From Oreohelix idahoensis (lineage: Eukaryota > Mollusca > Gastropoda > Stylommatophora > Oreohelicidae): 64,000 bases of DNA. The notes below the pieces were generated by a model. That model saw only the letters and a list, made by a program, of their open reading frames with translations. It did not search any database and was not told the DNA's origin. The stretch is from positions 462,501 through 526,500 of the forward strand of contig JAMPIV010006383.1 in assembly GCA_024509875.1 (NCBI GenBank), read 5' to 3'. This document shows, piece by piece, positions 1-12,029 of this stretch (positions within the stretch are counted from its first letter, which is position 1; every line of letters begins with the position of its first letter). The position numbers and the translations under genes are program-made.

Positions 1-366
1 GAACATCATCAAAGAAAATAGCGAACAAAAATAAATTAGGCGTGCTAAATTGAAAAAAGAAAAGACAGATCTCTGAATATGGAAGGTTTAAGTTAAAACA
101 AGTGTAGGTGAAACTAGGTAAAAGAAAAGTGTAGAAAAAGAACTAGATATATGAAATGTTATTTTCATAATCTGTCACATCCAGGGACCATGCCTTCCAT
201 CACTAATTATTCAAGAGTCAATGAGGGTGTAATTAGCCTTACAAAATGTTCACTTCCACAATTGAATAGGGAAACATTGTGCTTAGCTGATGAATGGGTG
301 ACTCCAGATATGTCTCCATGCATAAATCAGACAAAAATGAATATAATATCCAAACTAAAACTGTCA

Positions 367-774
367 GACAAGCGAAAGAATATTCTTGGAAGTCAGACAA
401 CATGAATACGACATCTTCTTCGTCTGCGTTCGTCCTAAAAAGGACGTTTGTTACGTTGTGTCGCCGTTTACAGCAAAGCTGCGATATTTGCGCCTTTCGG
501 CCAAACACATCCGTTTTCGGCATGGCATTTTTGGGACCGGGTTAGCCTTCCCTCTTCGATCCCTACTCTCTCAGCCAGACTGCAGTGATGCAGCCTGTTT
601 CCAGGACCACCACTTGGAGGTGGAGTAGGGTCTTGGTCAGCTCTGGTTCGCTGAAACCTGACGCAAGCAGTCAAGCTATGGGTCGCTTACTGCATTCCTC
701 ACTTTTGATGCGTCTTCGGTCCCTGACAAGCGGAAGAATATTCTTGCAAGTCAGACAAAATGAATACGACATCT
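367..774. repeat. 50-bp direct repeats flanking SINE family A copy 1
   Basis: The 50 bases at 367-416 recur at 725-774 with three substitutions, immediately outside the SINE. The simplest reading is a very long target-site duplication. An older tandem duplication into which the SINE inserted is also possible. Confidence 0.8.
417..724 (-). mobile_element. SINE-like element, family A, copy 1
   Basis: A 308-bp element with two close relatives in the window (17161-17468 and 34218-34522). All three run from a CTT/GAA-rich end to an end reading GGGACC or its complement, and each is flanked by a direct repeat. I orient it with the (GAA)n end as the 3' tail, which puts this copy on the minus strand. 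The flanks here are an unusually long 50-bp direct repeat (367-416 and 725-774, three mismatches). It has no coding capacity. I cannot see a convincing pol III A/B box pair, so SINE is inferred from size, tail and target duplications. Confidence 0.75.
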
Positions 775-1982
775 AAAACTTAAGTTTTCCGAAAGGCTAT
801 GATGTTTTCTTGCGTGTGTAATAAAATAGATGTAACAGCGAATTACATTTACGTAAAGTGATGTTGCTTCTTTATTCGTAAAACATTTTAATTTTAACAG
901 CTTCATCAAAACATTTAGTAAAGCAATTGTATTCTGTATGTGTGGCTAATGTTGCCATGTAGTAGGGGAGATAAGACAAAGAGGATATAATAAAATACCA
1001 GTGACTGAAATAAATTCGGTTGGTGCCATTCTACTTTTCAAAAGGGAAAAGTCATCATTAACATGATAATTGTGAAGTCATTGCCATTTTCACCTGTATA
1101 ATTTTATCATTTTTTGCATAATCACCTGCATAGCTATCGTTAACACGTTCATCTATAATAGATTCACAACTCATATTTCTTTAACAGCATGCATTTCGTT
1201 ATTCCACACACCCTCTCCGCAGTCACAATTTTCACTTTAAATCTACCCCTCACTTGACACCATCTGTGCACACGCCAGGACAGACAATTAACTTCTCTAC
1301 TCAAGCTCCCAGTCTGTCACTAAAAGCGACGACTTTCGCTTCCCTGTCTCGTAAACTCATCATTTGCATATCCTCAGAACCAGACTGGAGCCATCAAGAC
1401 ACCCACAAGGAAAGCTGCACTCTACTCTTGATCACCCTGATGAAGACAACTCCTTCAGTTGAATTGTGCCCCTTATGAAGCGTGTTAAGCTATTACAATA
1501 GATTAAGCCCGTAAATCAAGCTGAAAATTGGCTAATATTAAAATTTGTATACGTTGTGGCAGTATCTCGTTATTTTGGACTATCGCCTAAAAGGTAGGTG
1601 GACTCTACACTCAAAGAGACAGACAGTGAGTTTTATACTAACCATTGCATGAACTAAAACACAGGCGATCAATATACCAGCCCAGAATTGATTTTCAAGA
1701 GAAGTGACATTTAACGCTATCAACATTTTAAGGCACATTCCTCTTTCACGTTTTGGGAGAATTGGACTTTAGTATTTTGTTTCGCTAACACATTTTTTGA
1801 GAGAGGCGGAAATATTGAAATTATTTCCCGCTGTACAAAGAAAACTTTCGAGGTTTTTAACAAGTAGATAATGACATTAGATCCAAAAGCTTGGCGTAAA
1901 ATTATTTCCGATTTTTATTTTTTAAAATCTGCTTTATAATACTTGTAACAATCAGCAATAATAGCACACATTCCAGTACAGC
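775..1982. other. Upstream region of the first receptor; no gene seen
   Basis: AT-rich DNA without a recognisable coding region or repeat. Short open frames have no family signature. It probably contains the promoter and any 5' non-coding exon of the receptor gene, but I cannot point to a defined site. A weak acceptor-like CCAGTACAG lies immediately before the start codon. Confidence 0.4.
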
Positions 1983-3254
1983 ATGGCTGATAGCACGGGT
2001 AACCAGGACTTATATAGCAATAAGACATATGTGGATATTCTAAGTAACAGCATCAACCTTCTTCCAATATGCGAATCTGTAGGTGATAATGGAACAGACA
2101 TTAACGCCAGCGACACGAACAGCACAGTTTTCGTTCCTACTTATGAGAGGGTTCTCCCATACATACTCCTAGTATGCTATCTGTTCATCTGTGCCCTCGG
2201 CCTCATTGGCAACGGCCTAGTTATCTACGTAGTTCTTATGTTTGCCAAGATGAAGACAGTAACCAACATGTACATTCTAAACCTGGCCCTGTCGGATGTT
2301 CTATTTCTGACCATTCTTCCAATAATGGGTACTACAGCTCTTGTGAAGCACTGGCTCTTTGGCTTTGCTATGTGCAAGCTCTATTTTATGTTTTATTCCA
2401 TTAACTTGTTCGGCGGAGCTTTCAATTTGTGTGTCATGAGCGCGGATAGATATCTGGCTGTATGCCATCCGATTCGGTCTTTGAAATACCGGACACCTCG
2501 TATAGCCTTGTTTTTGTGTCTGTGCATCTGGTCACTTTCATTTCTGGTTATGCTGCCCATCATCTTGTACTCGACCACAACTAAGCATCGAAAAATGCCC
2601 GGCAAAGAAACGTGCATCATTTTATGGCCAGAAAACAAGTTTATTCCACCTGACAAGGCATTCATCTGGTACTCCTTCGTGTTGGGGTTCGCTATACCAG
2701 TGTCTCTTATTTCCGTCTTTTACGTTCTGGTCATCGTCCGTCTACGACACGTGGGCCCTGCTAAGAAGTCCAAAGAGAAACAAAGGTCTCACCGGCGCGT
2801 GACACGCCTAGTTCTCACAGTCATCACTGTGTACGTAGTGTGCTGGTTGCCTTACTGGTGCTTCCAGGCGCACATCGTCTTCAATAACATTATCGTCAAA
2901 GACACTGTCATCGTGCTGGTCTTCAACGCCCTGACGGTTCTATCCTTTGCCAACAGCTCACTCAATCCGTTTCTTTATGCCTTTCTCAGCGACAACTTCA
3001 GAAAAAGCTTCGTCAAGGCTTTCAAATGTATGTCTGGATCAGAAGTCAGCAAGATGGTGTGCAATGAGAACAGTGTATTCCCCCGGACAAGCCAAACGTA
3101 CACACGGAGTGGCGTCAGTGCCACGACTGAGGAAAGAATGGAACTAACCTCCCTCGACAACAACACAGCAGCAACATCGCAGCTGATCGAGCATAACTCG
3201 ACCAAGTTCATACAAGATGACCAAGGATTTTTGAAGCCACCTGTAAGCTTGTAA
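1983..3254 (+). CDS. Allatostatin-C/somatostatin-type neuropeptide receptor (class A GPCR), paralogue 1
   Basis: A 423-residue seven-helix receptor in one exon. The ATG has a good context (A at -3, G at +4). The N-terminus carries possible N-glycosylation sites at N13, N36, N41 and N46. TM1 spans about 57-84 (N77), TM2 94-117 (D105), and TM3 begins at C131, which can pair with C211 in the second extracellular loop. DRY is at 155-157, CWLPYW at 287-292 and NPFLY at 328-332. The segment FANSSLNPFLYAFLSDNF matches the signature of somatostatin/allatostatin-C/opioid-type receptors, which usually couple to Gi/o. Cys349 after helix 8 could be palmitoylated. At the TM3 position where vertebrate somatostatin receptors have the ligand-binding Asp (3.32) this protein has Tyr138, which favours an allatostatin-C-like ligand. 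The tail ends PPVSL. Its paralogue is at 14586-15812. Exact ligand not determinable here. Confidence 0.93.
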   Translation: MADSTGNQDLYSNKTYVDILSNSINLLPICESVGDNGTDINASDTNSTVFVPTYERVLPYILLVCYLFICALGLIGNGLVIYVVLMFAKMKTVTNMYILNLALSDVLFLTILPIMGTTALVKHWLFGFAMCKLYFMFYSINLFGGAFNLCVMSADRYLAVCHPIRSLKYRTPRIALFLCLCIWSLSFLVMLPIILYSTTTKHRKMPGKETCIILWPENKFIPPDKAFIWYSFVLGFAIPVSLISVFYVLVIVRLRHVGPAKKSKEKQRSHRRVTRLVLTVITVYVVCWLPYWCFQAHIVFNNIIVKDTVIVLVFNALTVLSFANSSLNPFLYAFLSDNFRKSFVKAFKCMSGSEVSKMVCNENSVFPRTSQTYTRSGVSATTEERMELTSLDNNTAATSQLIEHNSTKFIQDDQGFLKPPVSL

Positions 3255-4916
3255 GAATCTGGCAACAATGATAATCTTATAAACAGTCTCCCACCCCTAT
3301 CCGCCAGATGACGGTGCACATATAAAATATATATATTAAGATTTCGGTGTCTAGTTACGCAAAAAAATCAAATATGTAGTATAGCATCAGAACTAGGAGT
3401 TTGTCGTTGGAGCAGAGTTTATTCACGTCCTTATTTCATTACATGAAACCATGTGTTGCACTAGGGTCAAAATCCACTGAATGAAATAAGTCATTACATG
3501 CTTTTAAGTTGGGAAAATTGGACACAAGGATTTTCGTATATTACTGGCAACAAAGAATAATTAACCACTGTACTGAAGCTAGGACACAATCACGTAATTT
3601 TAAAACAGTATCAATCGCATGCTAACGAGAAGAAGATTCTGGATGGCTAAAATGTTAGCTGATTCCGGAAACTGAGACAAGGTAACATGAACTATTCACG
3701 CCACTTATGCTAAGAGTAGTTTGACAGGGACGTGTGAACCGATATGTACATAAGCGCATGCTCACAACAATGTTTAATAGTATATGTGTAGAATCAGATT
3801 ACTGTTCAATGTTATTATATGAGCTACGTCAGTGCATAAATCACAGAGGAAACAACTAAAGAGATACCAAATAAGCTTGAAAAGTAAGTCAGAAATAAAG
3901 AAGAGAATGTTGAAAACGGCATTATAGGACAGGAACAACAATCTATGTAGAAAATATTTACTCACGATAGCCAGTAAGTGATTTCTTCAATAATGTGTGC
4001 TCTTGTACTTGCGTGTGATCAAAATTTGCAAAACAAGCTGGAGGATACTCTTTGACACAGAGATTTATTGAAAAAGAATTCTTCAATTTGACATTGGTTG
4101 CAAAAGAGTGACAAGCTCAGCAACCCTACTTAAACAACAACAACTGAAAACTGCTCAGAACTGCATTCACGGACTGTTGGATAGTCTGATGAAGATATCA
4201 CGAAAGATGGCAATTTGCGACTGAAAACAACCAGCGCGAAGTTCACTGACATTCCCCTTATTATTCGGTGTAGATTTAAGAATGGACACGTTTTTGCATA
4301 ATGTGACATCGTGTCAATTCTTTGAAGAACAAAAGAGGACAATTACAGAATACACTGGTTGATTTAGTACCGTGATAAGTGATGGTGTCTACAAATAAAA
4401 AACAAAAATAAAAGTGATCACCAGTGACCAGATGGTGCGGAGGGAAGTTATAGCCGATACCAGTCTGAACAACATTTGCTGACAGAACGGACAGATGTTG
4501 GTTATGTACTTGTTTATTTGTTGTAAACACAATGACTTCATTGTTGTATTTTATTTATTAAATTCCACACCTAGTTGTTGCATCTTGTTTATTGAACTCA
4601 CACCTCATTGTCGCATCCTGTATGTTAAACCTACATGTCTCATTATTGTACTTTCGTGTTCTGCCAGCCTATAACAGTTTATATTTATTTGCTTTTGACG
4701 TTTTCATGTTTTTTAACTTGCACGCTTTCTTCTATTGACATTTATGCCAACTTATAGTGTCTAGTTACGCATTACTATGTAAGCATCTTCTATTGTAATT
4801 TATGGACACTTTGCAGCCAGTAGTACTTATACACAGGTATGCGAACAAGGTCTAGCAATGTTCAAGATTACCTTCATTTCAATCTAATATTTAATGCGTG
4901 TTGCTATTATTTCGTC
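3255..4916. other. Downstream of receptor 1; no gene seen
   Basis: AT-rich DNA that must include the receptor 3' UTR. No AATAAA close to the stop codon is convincing; one lies near 3893. No transposon termini or domain-bearing frames were seen. Confidence 0.4.
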
Positions 4917-5115
4917 AGGACAATTTACTTCACTATATAAATTAAAAGTTATCTAAAATCATGCGCCGAATTAAGAATTTACTTCACTATAAATCCGTAT
5001 TAACAATTTACTTCACTATATAAATTAAAAGTTATCTAAAGTCATGCGCCGTATTAACAATTTACTTCACTATATAAATTAAAAGTTATCTAAAATCATA
5101 TTAACAATTTGCTTC
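4917..5115. repeat. Short tandem array, about 60-bp unit
   Basis: Three and a half imperfect copies of a unit containing ATTTACTTCACTATA, then AAATTAAAAGTTATCTAAA and TCATGCGCCG. The second unit is shortened and the last one lacks the TGCGCCG part. Confidence 0.85.
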
Positions 5116-5219
5116 CACAACACAACACATATCGGGATACAAATAATAAAGAACTAAGAAACCTTTAAATGTCGGTGTAAGTTTAGAATAGCACTGTGTA
5201 TTTCCCGTGGGTCTTTAAG

Positions 5220-5950
5220 TCGTAGTAGCCCCCTCAGTCATAACTGACTATGGGAACGCCCGCCCTGGGGTGATAGACCTCAGCTGCTTTTTACCTGGTG
5301 TTCCTTTCGGCGTGTTCTTTTATCTTCTGCAAGTTGTGAGAGCTTCTTTTCGCCCAGCCAGAGGTGACGCCACAGAGGGCATCGCCACTTGGTGCGATCG
5401 GCAGCTTCATCCTCTCAGGCTGCTGGATTTATGCCAAGTGTCTTAGCGTCTCTCTTCCACACATTTTTTGAAACTCAGCTGCGGTCGTCCAACTGTCCTT
5501 TTGCCGTCTGCCAGTTGTCTGTAAACGAAATCTTTAGGTATGCGACCATCTTCCATGCGGCGGACATGGCCAAGCCAGCGTAATCTGCGCTGTCTAAGCA
5601 GTGTATACATGCTTTGAAGGTCAACACGTGACAGCACCTCGGCATTTGTCACTTTTCCCTTTCATGAAATACCAAGGATGTGGCTTAGACACCGTAGATG
5701 GAAGGTATTGAGCCTTCTGTCTTGCTAAGCATAGGTTTTCAATGTCTCGCTGCCATACAGAGGCGTGCTGGTGACATAGCCATTATATACCACAGCTTTG
5801 GTCTTCATTGGGAATTTAGAGTTCCTCAAACACGCGTTGTGAGGCGGGCAAAGATGTCTGCAGCTTTGCCAATGCGATTGTCAATTTCTGTGTCCAGAGA
5901 GAATTTGTCGCTGGTGGTAGACCCCAGGTATGTGAAGTAGTGCACCAGTC
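5220..5950 (-). pseudogene. LINE remnant (family C), reverse transcriptase C-terminal region
   Basis: On the minus strand the sequence encodes the end of a non-LTR retrotransposon protein. From 5' to 3' it has a YFTYLGS-like block (about 5940-5900), a LYGSETLKTY block (about 5760), then RRLRWLGHVRRMEDGRIPK and GKRTVGRP (5580-5480), and a final zone including TLGINPAA and DRTKWR. These pieces lie in more than one frame with stops, so it is dead and 5'-truncated. A second fragment of the same family is at about 62040-62260. Clade not assigned. Confidence 0.8.
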
Positions 5951-5954
5951 TGAA

Positions 5955-6135
5955 GATACTAAGAAAATGTAGGATTACATCACAATGAAAACTCACCAGG
6001 CAGCTTACAAAAATCCACTTTAATCGTCAACTACATGAGGCGGCAACGCGATAATTTTCGTTGAAGTGAAGTTACATTACGGTACAATATCGTTGAGTTT
6101 TAGTTGCCCACCGCTATCTTGATGCAAGTACCAGA
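5955..6135. repeat. Dispersed repeat R1, copy 1
   Basis: About 180 bp resembling segments at about 20885-21110 and 48610-48845. All share a run of the type AACTTTAATCGT, then GTGAAGTTA-CATT, and a GT-CCACCG motif. Class unknown; probably a non-autonomous transposon fragment. Confidence 0.55.
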
Positions 6136-6343
6136 CGTAGATCGTCCGGCAAAGATAATAGCTGCACGTATTCCAAAGTCCAAAAACTGTATTCTGAAAC
6201 CTTACAACAGACACGATTTTATCCAAGATAGATCTTTAGAGATCTTTCAGTTTCTGAAGTAGTTCCTCACTACTCTGGGGTTGCTGACCCCTGGAAATGA
6301 CAGGGCAAGTTCAAGCAGATAAATCTCTAGTGAGTTACTTCTA

Positions 6344-6375
6344 AACACACACACACACACACACACATATATATG
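6344..6375. repeat. (AC)n-(AT)n microsatellite
   Basis: A pure AC tract running directly into a short AT tract. Confidence 0.95.
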
Positions 6376-6389
6376 CTCTAAAGTTTAGC

Positions 6390-8060
6390 GCCCTTATTAG
6401 TCATAGCGCCCCACGTTATGTTATAAGTTTCATGTAATTCATAGGTTGAAATGTATTACCTTCCACGTTGTTTATTTGTCAGAAGTTTGTCACGTTTCGT
6501 GGCTTTAGCTTTCTTGTTGAGCGCCCTCAGTGTTATAACGTTTTACAACTTCAAGTTATAAATTGTATTGCCAGCTGTGTTATTCTTGTTAGCATTCTTC
6601 AAAATCTAAAATTTAGAATACTGATTGTTACGAAATTTACATTTATCTAAGTTACAAGGTTTGTTTTCCTAGTTTATTTTGTTAAATTTTCTGTATCGTC
6701 AAGTTTTACAATTTCCGTAATGTAAAGTTTAGTATTTTAATATTTCAACGTATATTGAAGTCACGTACTTTCTAGCACTCGCTATGTTGTTAAGTTTTGA
6801 GAACATAACGTTATAAAGTTCAGTGCACATTACGTTAAAAAGTTTTGTGCATACTGCGTTATACAGTTTAGTGCTCATTACGTTATTAAGTTTTGTGCAC
6901 ATTACGTAAAAAAGTGTAATGCACATTATGTTATAAAGTTAAGTGCATATTACGTTATAACGTTTAATGCTTATTACGTTATAACGTTTAGTGCTCTTTA
7001 CGTTATACAGTTTTGTGCACATTACGTTATAACGTTTAGTGCTTATTACGTTATAAAGTTTAGTACACATTATGTTATAACGTTTAGGGCACATTGCGTT
7101 ATAAAGTTTAGCGATTTTTACGTTATAAAGTTTAGTGCACATTACTTTATAAAGTTAATGCTTATTACGATACAAAGTTTAGTGCTCTTTATGTTATAAA
7201 GTTTAGTGCACATTACGTTATAAACTTTAGAGCTGTTTACGTTATAGAATTTAGGCCACATTACGTTATAAAGTTTAGTGCACTTTAAGCTTTAAAGTTT
7301 AGTGCCTATTACGTAATAAAGTTTCGTGCTCTTTACGTTATACAGTTTAGTGCACATTAGTTCTAAAGTTTAGTGCTTTCTACGTTACAAAATTTTGGGC
7401 ACATTACGTTATAAAGTGTAGTGCTTTTTACGTCATAAAGTTTAGTGCTCTGTACAGGATAAAGTTAGTGCTCTTTACATTATAACGTTTAGGGCACATT
7501 GCGTCGTAAAGTTTAGTGCCTATTACGTTATAAAGTTAAGTGAACATTACATTATAAAGTCAAGTGCACTGAACGCTATAATTTTTTGGGCTGTTAGCGT
7601 GTTAAAGCTTAGTGATCTTTACGTTATAAAGTTAAATGCTCTTTACGGTATACAGTTTAGGGCACATTACGTTATAAAGTTTAGTGCTCTTTACGTTATA
7701 TAGTTTAGGGCATATTGTGTTATAAAGTTTAGGGCTCTTTACATTATTTAGTTTAGGGTACAGTACGTTATAAAGTTTAGTGCTCTTTACGTTATATAGT
7801 TTAGGGCACATTGCGTTATAAAGTTTAGTGCTCTTTACGTTATACAGTTAAGGGTACATTACTTTACAAAGTTTAGTTCTCTTTATGTTATATAGTTTAG
7901 GGCACATTGCGTTATAAAGTTTAGTGCATATTACATTATGAACTTCAGGGCACATTGCGTTAAAAGTTTAATTCCCATTACTCTATACCGTTTGGTACAC
8001 ATTATGTTATAAAGTTTAATAATAGCCACGTTATATAACGTAATATCCCTTAATCTTTCA
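6390..8060. repeat. Divergent 24-bp minisatellite with ACGTTATAACGT-like core
   Basis: Roughly 60-70 degenerate copies of a 24-bp unit of the type ACGTTATAAAGTTTAGTGC followed by ACATT or TCTTT. The 6380-6700 edge is strongly diverged; 6780-8060 is the clear core. Many units contain ACGTTATAACGT, a perfect 12-bp palindrome. Because 24 is a multiple of three, the minus strand shows open frames with an eight-residue period (YNVMCTKL-type). I regard these as a by-product of the repeat, not genes. Confidence 0.9.
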
Positions 8061-8099
8061 CATAGTAGCGCCCCTTTCCAGCATTTTACAATTTAATAC

Positions 8100-9880
8100 C
8101 TTTCAAGTTACAAAGTGTTGCATCATTTAAGTTAGAATACTGTGTATCCTACATGCTGCAAATTTTAGTGTTATTGTTATAACGCATAGAGTCCTCTTTA
8201 TATTATCATTATTATATAGTTGTTTTCTCTGTTTTAAACCGTATAATTGTATTTTTAATTATGTCAAGTCTAGTACCTTTGACGTAATACATATGTTTGT
8301 CTTTTATGTTGGAAAGTGTTTTATTTACCCTGGTATTAGTCATTGTGTCTGTGATAAGAGGTTTTGATGGTAGTAAATTTAAAGGTTAACAAGGTGAGGT
8401 CAAGCTATGTAAGTGCCCTGAATAAAAAAGATGATGATGTATTTCTCAAGGGTCCATATCCGCTACCTCTTCTGATCTCACCCAGTGTATATTTATCTCT
8501 GTAGTGTTATGTAGATGGCAAGTGTCTAGGGTATGTATGTAGTTAATGTGAGGAATGAATACATATAAACAGAACTGTAATTCAACAAAATGTAAGTAAG
8601 TAAGACTGGTGGGAACGTTTTGGTATATGTATATGGGAATAAATATACAATTTATTGTCCCGAACCTCAATCTTTTGGAACAGGACTTGTCAAAATCATA
8701 AAATGTTTATTTACAGTTTTTAAATAAATAAGATGGAACTCCGTCCATGAAGTGTAACAAAATAAACTTGTCACTATAATGAGTACCCCACTGTCTGATG
8801 TTTAATACTGGATAGTAACACTAGTCAGTTATTGGGGGGTTTGTTTTCTTCATCATTCCCCAGGAAATTCTTATTGTTGTGGTGGTTTATATTGAGAGGA
8901 ACAGTCATGTGCCCGTAGTAGGGTCTTATCTTATAAGCCTGTCTGATGATATGGGCTTCAGACTATGCAAATGGTCACTCCAACGATGCTGCTTTAGGGG
9001 TGAAGTTATTGCCTGTAGCTCACAGTAGAGTATGAGCCTTCACTGCTCACAATTTCTGTCTTCACCAGGGTGTCTGCAACACTTTCATACTGGTAATACA
9101 ACCCTGAAATGAGAAGGACAGTTCCTCCCCTTTATAGCCTGTCTATAAAAATTCCACAACTAATCAATGGTAATCTTACCTGGGGTCATCCATGTGTGCT
9201 GACAATATGCACCAAACCCTATGTTTCCTTGACTACACTCAGTCCTGTGTTTTCATTCTGTTTTTCATAAGGCATTGTAGCCACTATTCTTTTAGCATTG
9301 CTTGTCTTCCATATAATCAGCAGGGGTGTACAAATATATCTTGTGACCTGTTAATGACTTCTTTCAAACATTCTATGTGTAGTGTCACATGTTATTTGAA
9401 CATTGTGTCACTCCTGAAACCACTACCAATTTATTTTCTCCTGGACTTACAGTCGCAAAATTTTATGGCAAATTTACAAATACATGTATGTTCACTTCCC
9501 AATGGCAATATCCATTTTATTACCACGGCACTATGGCACCAAATTTGTAAGGCCAATAGCAAAACATTTTGTTACCATTTCACTCCGAAAAAGACTGCAT
9601 TCCTACCTAGGTCATCGTAACCTGAACCATCTCCCAATTAGCAGTATCGAAATAAAATGTATCGGCATACACATATAGCCTTATACATGCTAAGGAAATA
9701 TACAAATAAAAGCATCTATCTTACCTCAAGTAAAGAATAATACACATGCACAAAGTTGACTAGCAGTATATGGGTTTTCTAACTGCTTTCTTGTCCAGAC
9801 GGTAAAAGCTTGGTCACAAGGCTTTCCCGCTGCTCTCAACTTGCGATGGCTTTCAAATTCAAATGGCCTGATCTTACAAG
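8100..9880. other. Gene-poor stretch, nothing assigned
   Basis: AT-rich, non-repetitive as far as I can see. A 142-codon open frame on the + strand near 9192-9620 has no domain, no codon bias and no relatives in the window. Confidence 0.4.
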
Positions 9881-10689
9881 GAGGTGTTAATTTTTATTAC
9901 CCTACCCTCTAACCAATCAAAAGCGAGTCAAAATTTTAACTATTTTTGGACTATAAACTTTGAGCAATCGTAAGTGTGTTCGTTCGTCTGATTATCTTTG
10001 TGTATTTTATATCTCAGTTACTTCTGGACCGATTTCCAATATTAAAAGTGATAATTACCCGGTCAACTGACCTCTATCGTTATATTTACTTTTCCTTTAT
10101 TTATTCCTTAACGGTTTCATCTGGGTAATTTTTTTGTGTAATTAATTGTAGTTCTAACCTGATCTAAAATATCAGTAAATTAAATTTTTCTAAGTCAAGA
10201 TAATTTTATTAAGTGGGAATCTTTAGGTTAATATATTAATCAATATCAGCGCTATAATTCAAGATATCCCTTTCTTTCTAACTTTCTTTAGTTATTGAGA
10301 AATAAATTATTTAATTTTTGTCAAAAACACAGAATCGGCATTTTGCCACTACAAACAAGATTTCTTGTCTCTACCAAAAACGAGGTAAGAATTTGATTGG
10401 TTGTTAAGTTTGACTACGTCCGTTAATAAATATTGGGAGGGGTAGTGTGTGTTGTAGGGGGTAGTAACTTTTAACTCGTATTCTTAGAAATATTCAAATA
10501 CTCAAGTTAAATTGTGACGGTAGATTTGACTTTGCCCCAGACAAATTTCAAACATAGTTATTTATAGACTGTAAAAATGCGTTAACTAGGTTATGAAGCG
10601 GGGAAATTATTTGAGCGTGGGGTACACAGATCCATTTCATTACAGTGTCATCGATGTTATTCAGTTTAGTACCCAGCAAGCAATAGAAT

Positions 10690-10935
10690 TTAAAATATAA
10701 TATAGGTGAGAGTAAAAGCAACCAATTGGCTAAGCGTTCCACGTGCTTTCCTCTCGTGGCGAAGTTACCCGGGTTCCGGGACCGAAACAAGGTAGTGTCT
10801 CGCTTCATTCTACCCAGCTGTTAATAGGGGCTTTGCTCGTAAGTTAAGGAAGGTAATGGCAGGAGGAAAGGAACTGGTCGCCCCCACCTCATAAAAAGCT
10901 GGACCTAGTATGGTTAAGTCTCTTGGACTTCTCTT
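10690..10935 (+). mobile_element. tRNA-derived SINE (family T1), copy 1
   Basis: A tRNA-like head with an A-box-like TTGGCTAAGCG (near 10725) and a B-box-like GGGTTCCGGGACC (near 10768). It is followed by a body ending GGAACTGGTCGCCCCCACC, then AGCTGGACCTAGTATGG. The body is shared with the minus-strand copy at about 51290-51525 and the interrupted copy at 55112-56510. The three are diverged, so the family is old or variable. Exact ends are not defined. Confidence 0.7.
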
Positions 10936-11997
10936 CCCTGGCGGAAGTTTCTGCTTTGGGGACTGATTTTACCTTTTATAGGGTGATAAGGGGAAATAAT
11001 AATTAGGATTTTTTCCCCAAGTTCGATAATTAGTTCCCAAAGTATTATAAAATGTATGTGTTTGTTTCGGTGTAAAACTCATATTCTGTACTGTCCCATA
11101 AATATTCAAATTATACAAATCAGTAGATTTAGTGCCTTGCCCTATATATTGTAGAATTTAGTGCTGTGTGTTTCACTGAAAGGCTAAAACTCTATATTAT
11201 TAAGTTTTGTGAGTTAAATATTACATGCTAACGCTTTGAAGTTATCCAGCTCGGCGCTTGGTAAAATATAACTTTACATGTTTTATCAGTTGAATTAATA
11301 TTATTATTTGTATTCATTTGAATAATCGCCCTGCCCCCTTTACTCGGTACAATTTCTGCACCTCTTTTAAATCTTTCTTACAAAGATCATTCATACATAA
11401 TTTTTTTTTCAAGTTAGCTCAACTTCCATAAGAGACCAAGAAAAAAATTATATTATTTGTGAACACACACAAAAATTAATGGAACAAAAATAATCTGTTC
11501 AACTCCTAATAGGTTATAATTAAGATGTATAATGTCGATAACTGTAAATAATACTCGGCTTTCTAATAACAGTTTATCAATGCATCTCGATTTATGAAAA
11601 TGTACAAATGAAACTACGATATTTTGATGATCTAATATTGTTTATTATTGTAATTCAGATAAGTTATAGTTCATATAATGTAATTGTAAATAATATATTA
11701 AATGATATCGTTTGTTCACTGATAACCTACCTACCTTGTACAAACCGTTTAATTCCCTATTGTACACTGTCCAGTGAAAAGTTCTATTTCTGTATGATTT
11801 TCTTTTTTTACCTTAAAAACTCGCTGTATTACTTTAAAGCAAAATAAATAAATAAGTATACAAAGGAAAGGATTGCGACTTTAAGTGTATATCTGCGCCA
11901 TACAGGAAGTATAGACTTCTATGCGTTGCTCTATTTTCGATTCACAACTTGACATTATATAAAAGTTCTTCTTTCTTCAATTTTGAAATTCTATTAT

Positions 11998-12029
<32 letters not shown>

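Noticed and set aside
6729..7142. Minus-strand frames with eight-residue repeats (YNVMCTKL type)
   Set aside because: The 24-bp repeat period is a multiple of three, so frames stay open by chance; there is no start or domain, and repeats are as diverged at coding as at other positions.
9192..9620. 142-codon + strand frame
   Set aside because: No domain, no signal of selection, and Phe/Ser/His-rich composition expected from T-rich DNA.
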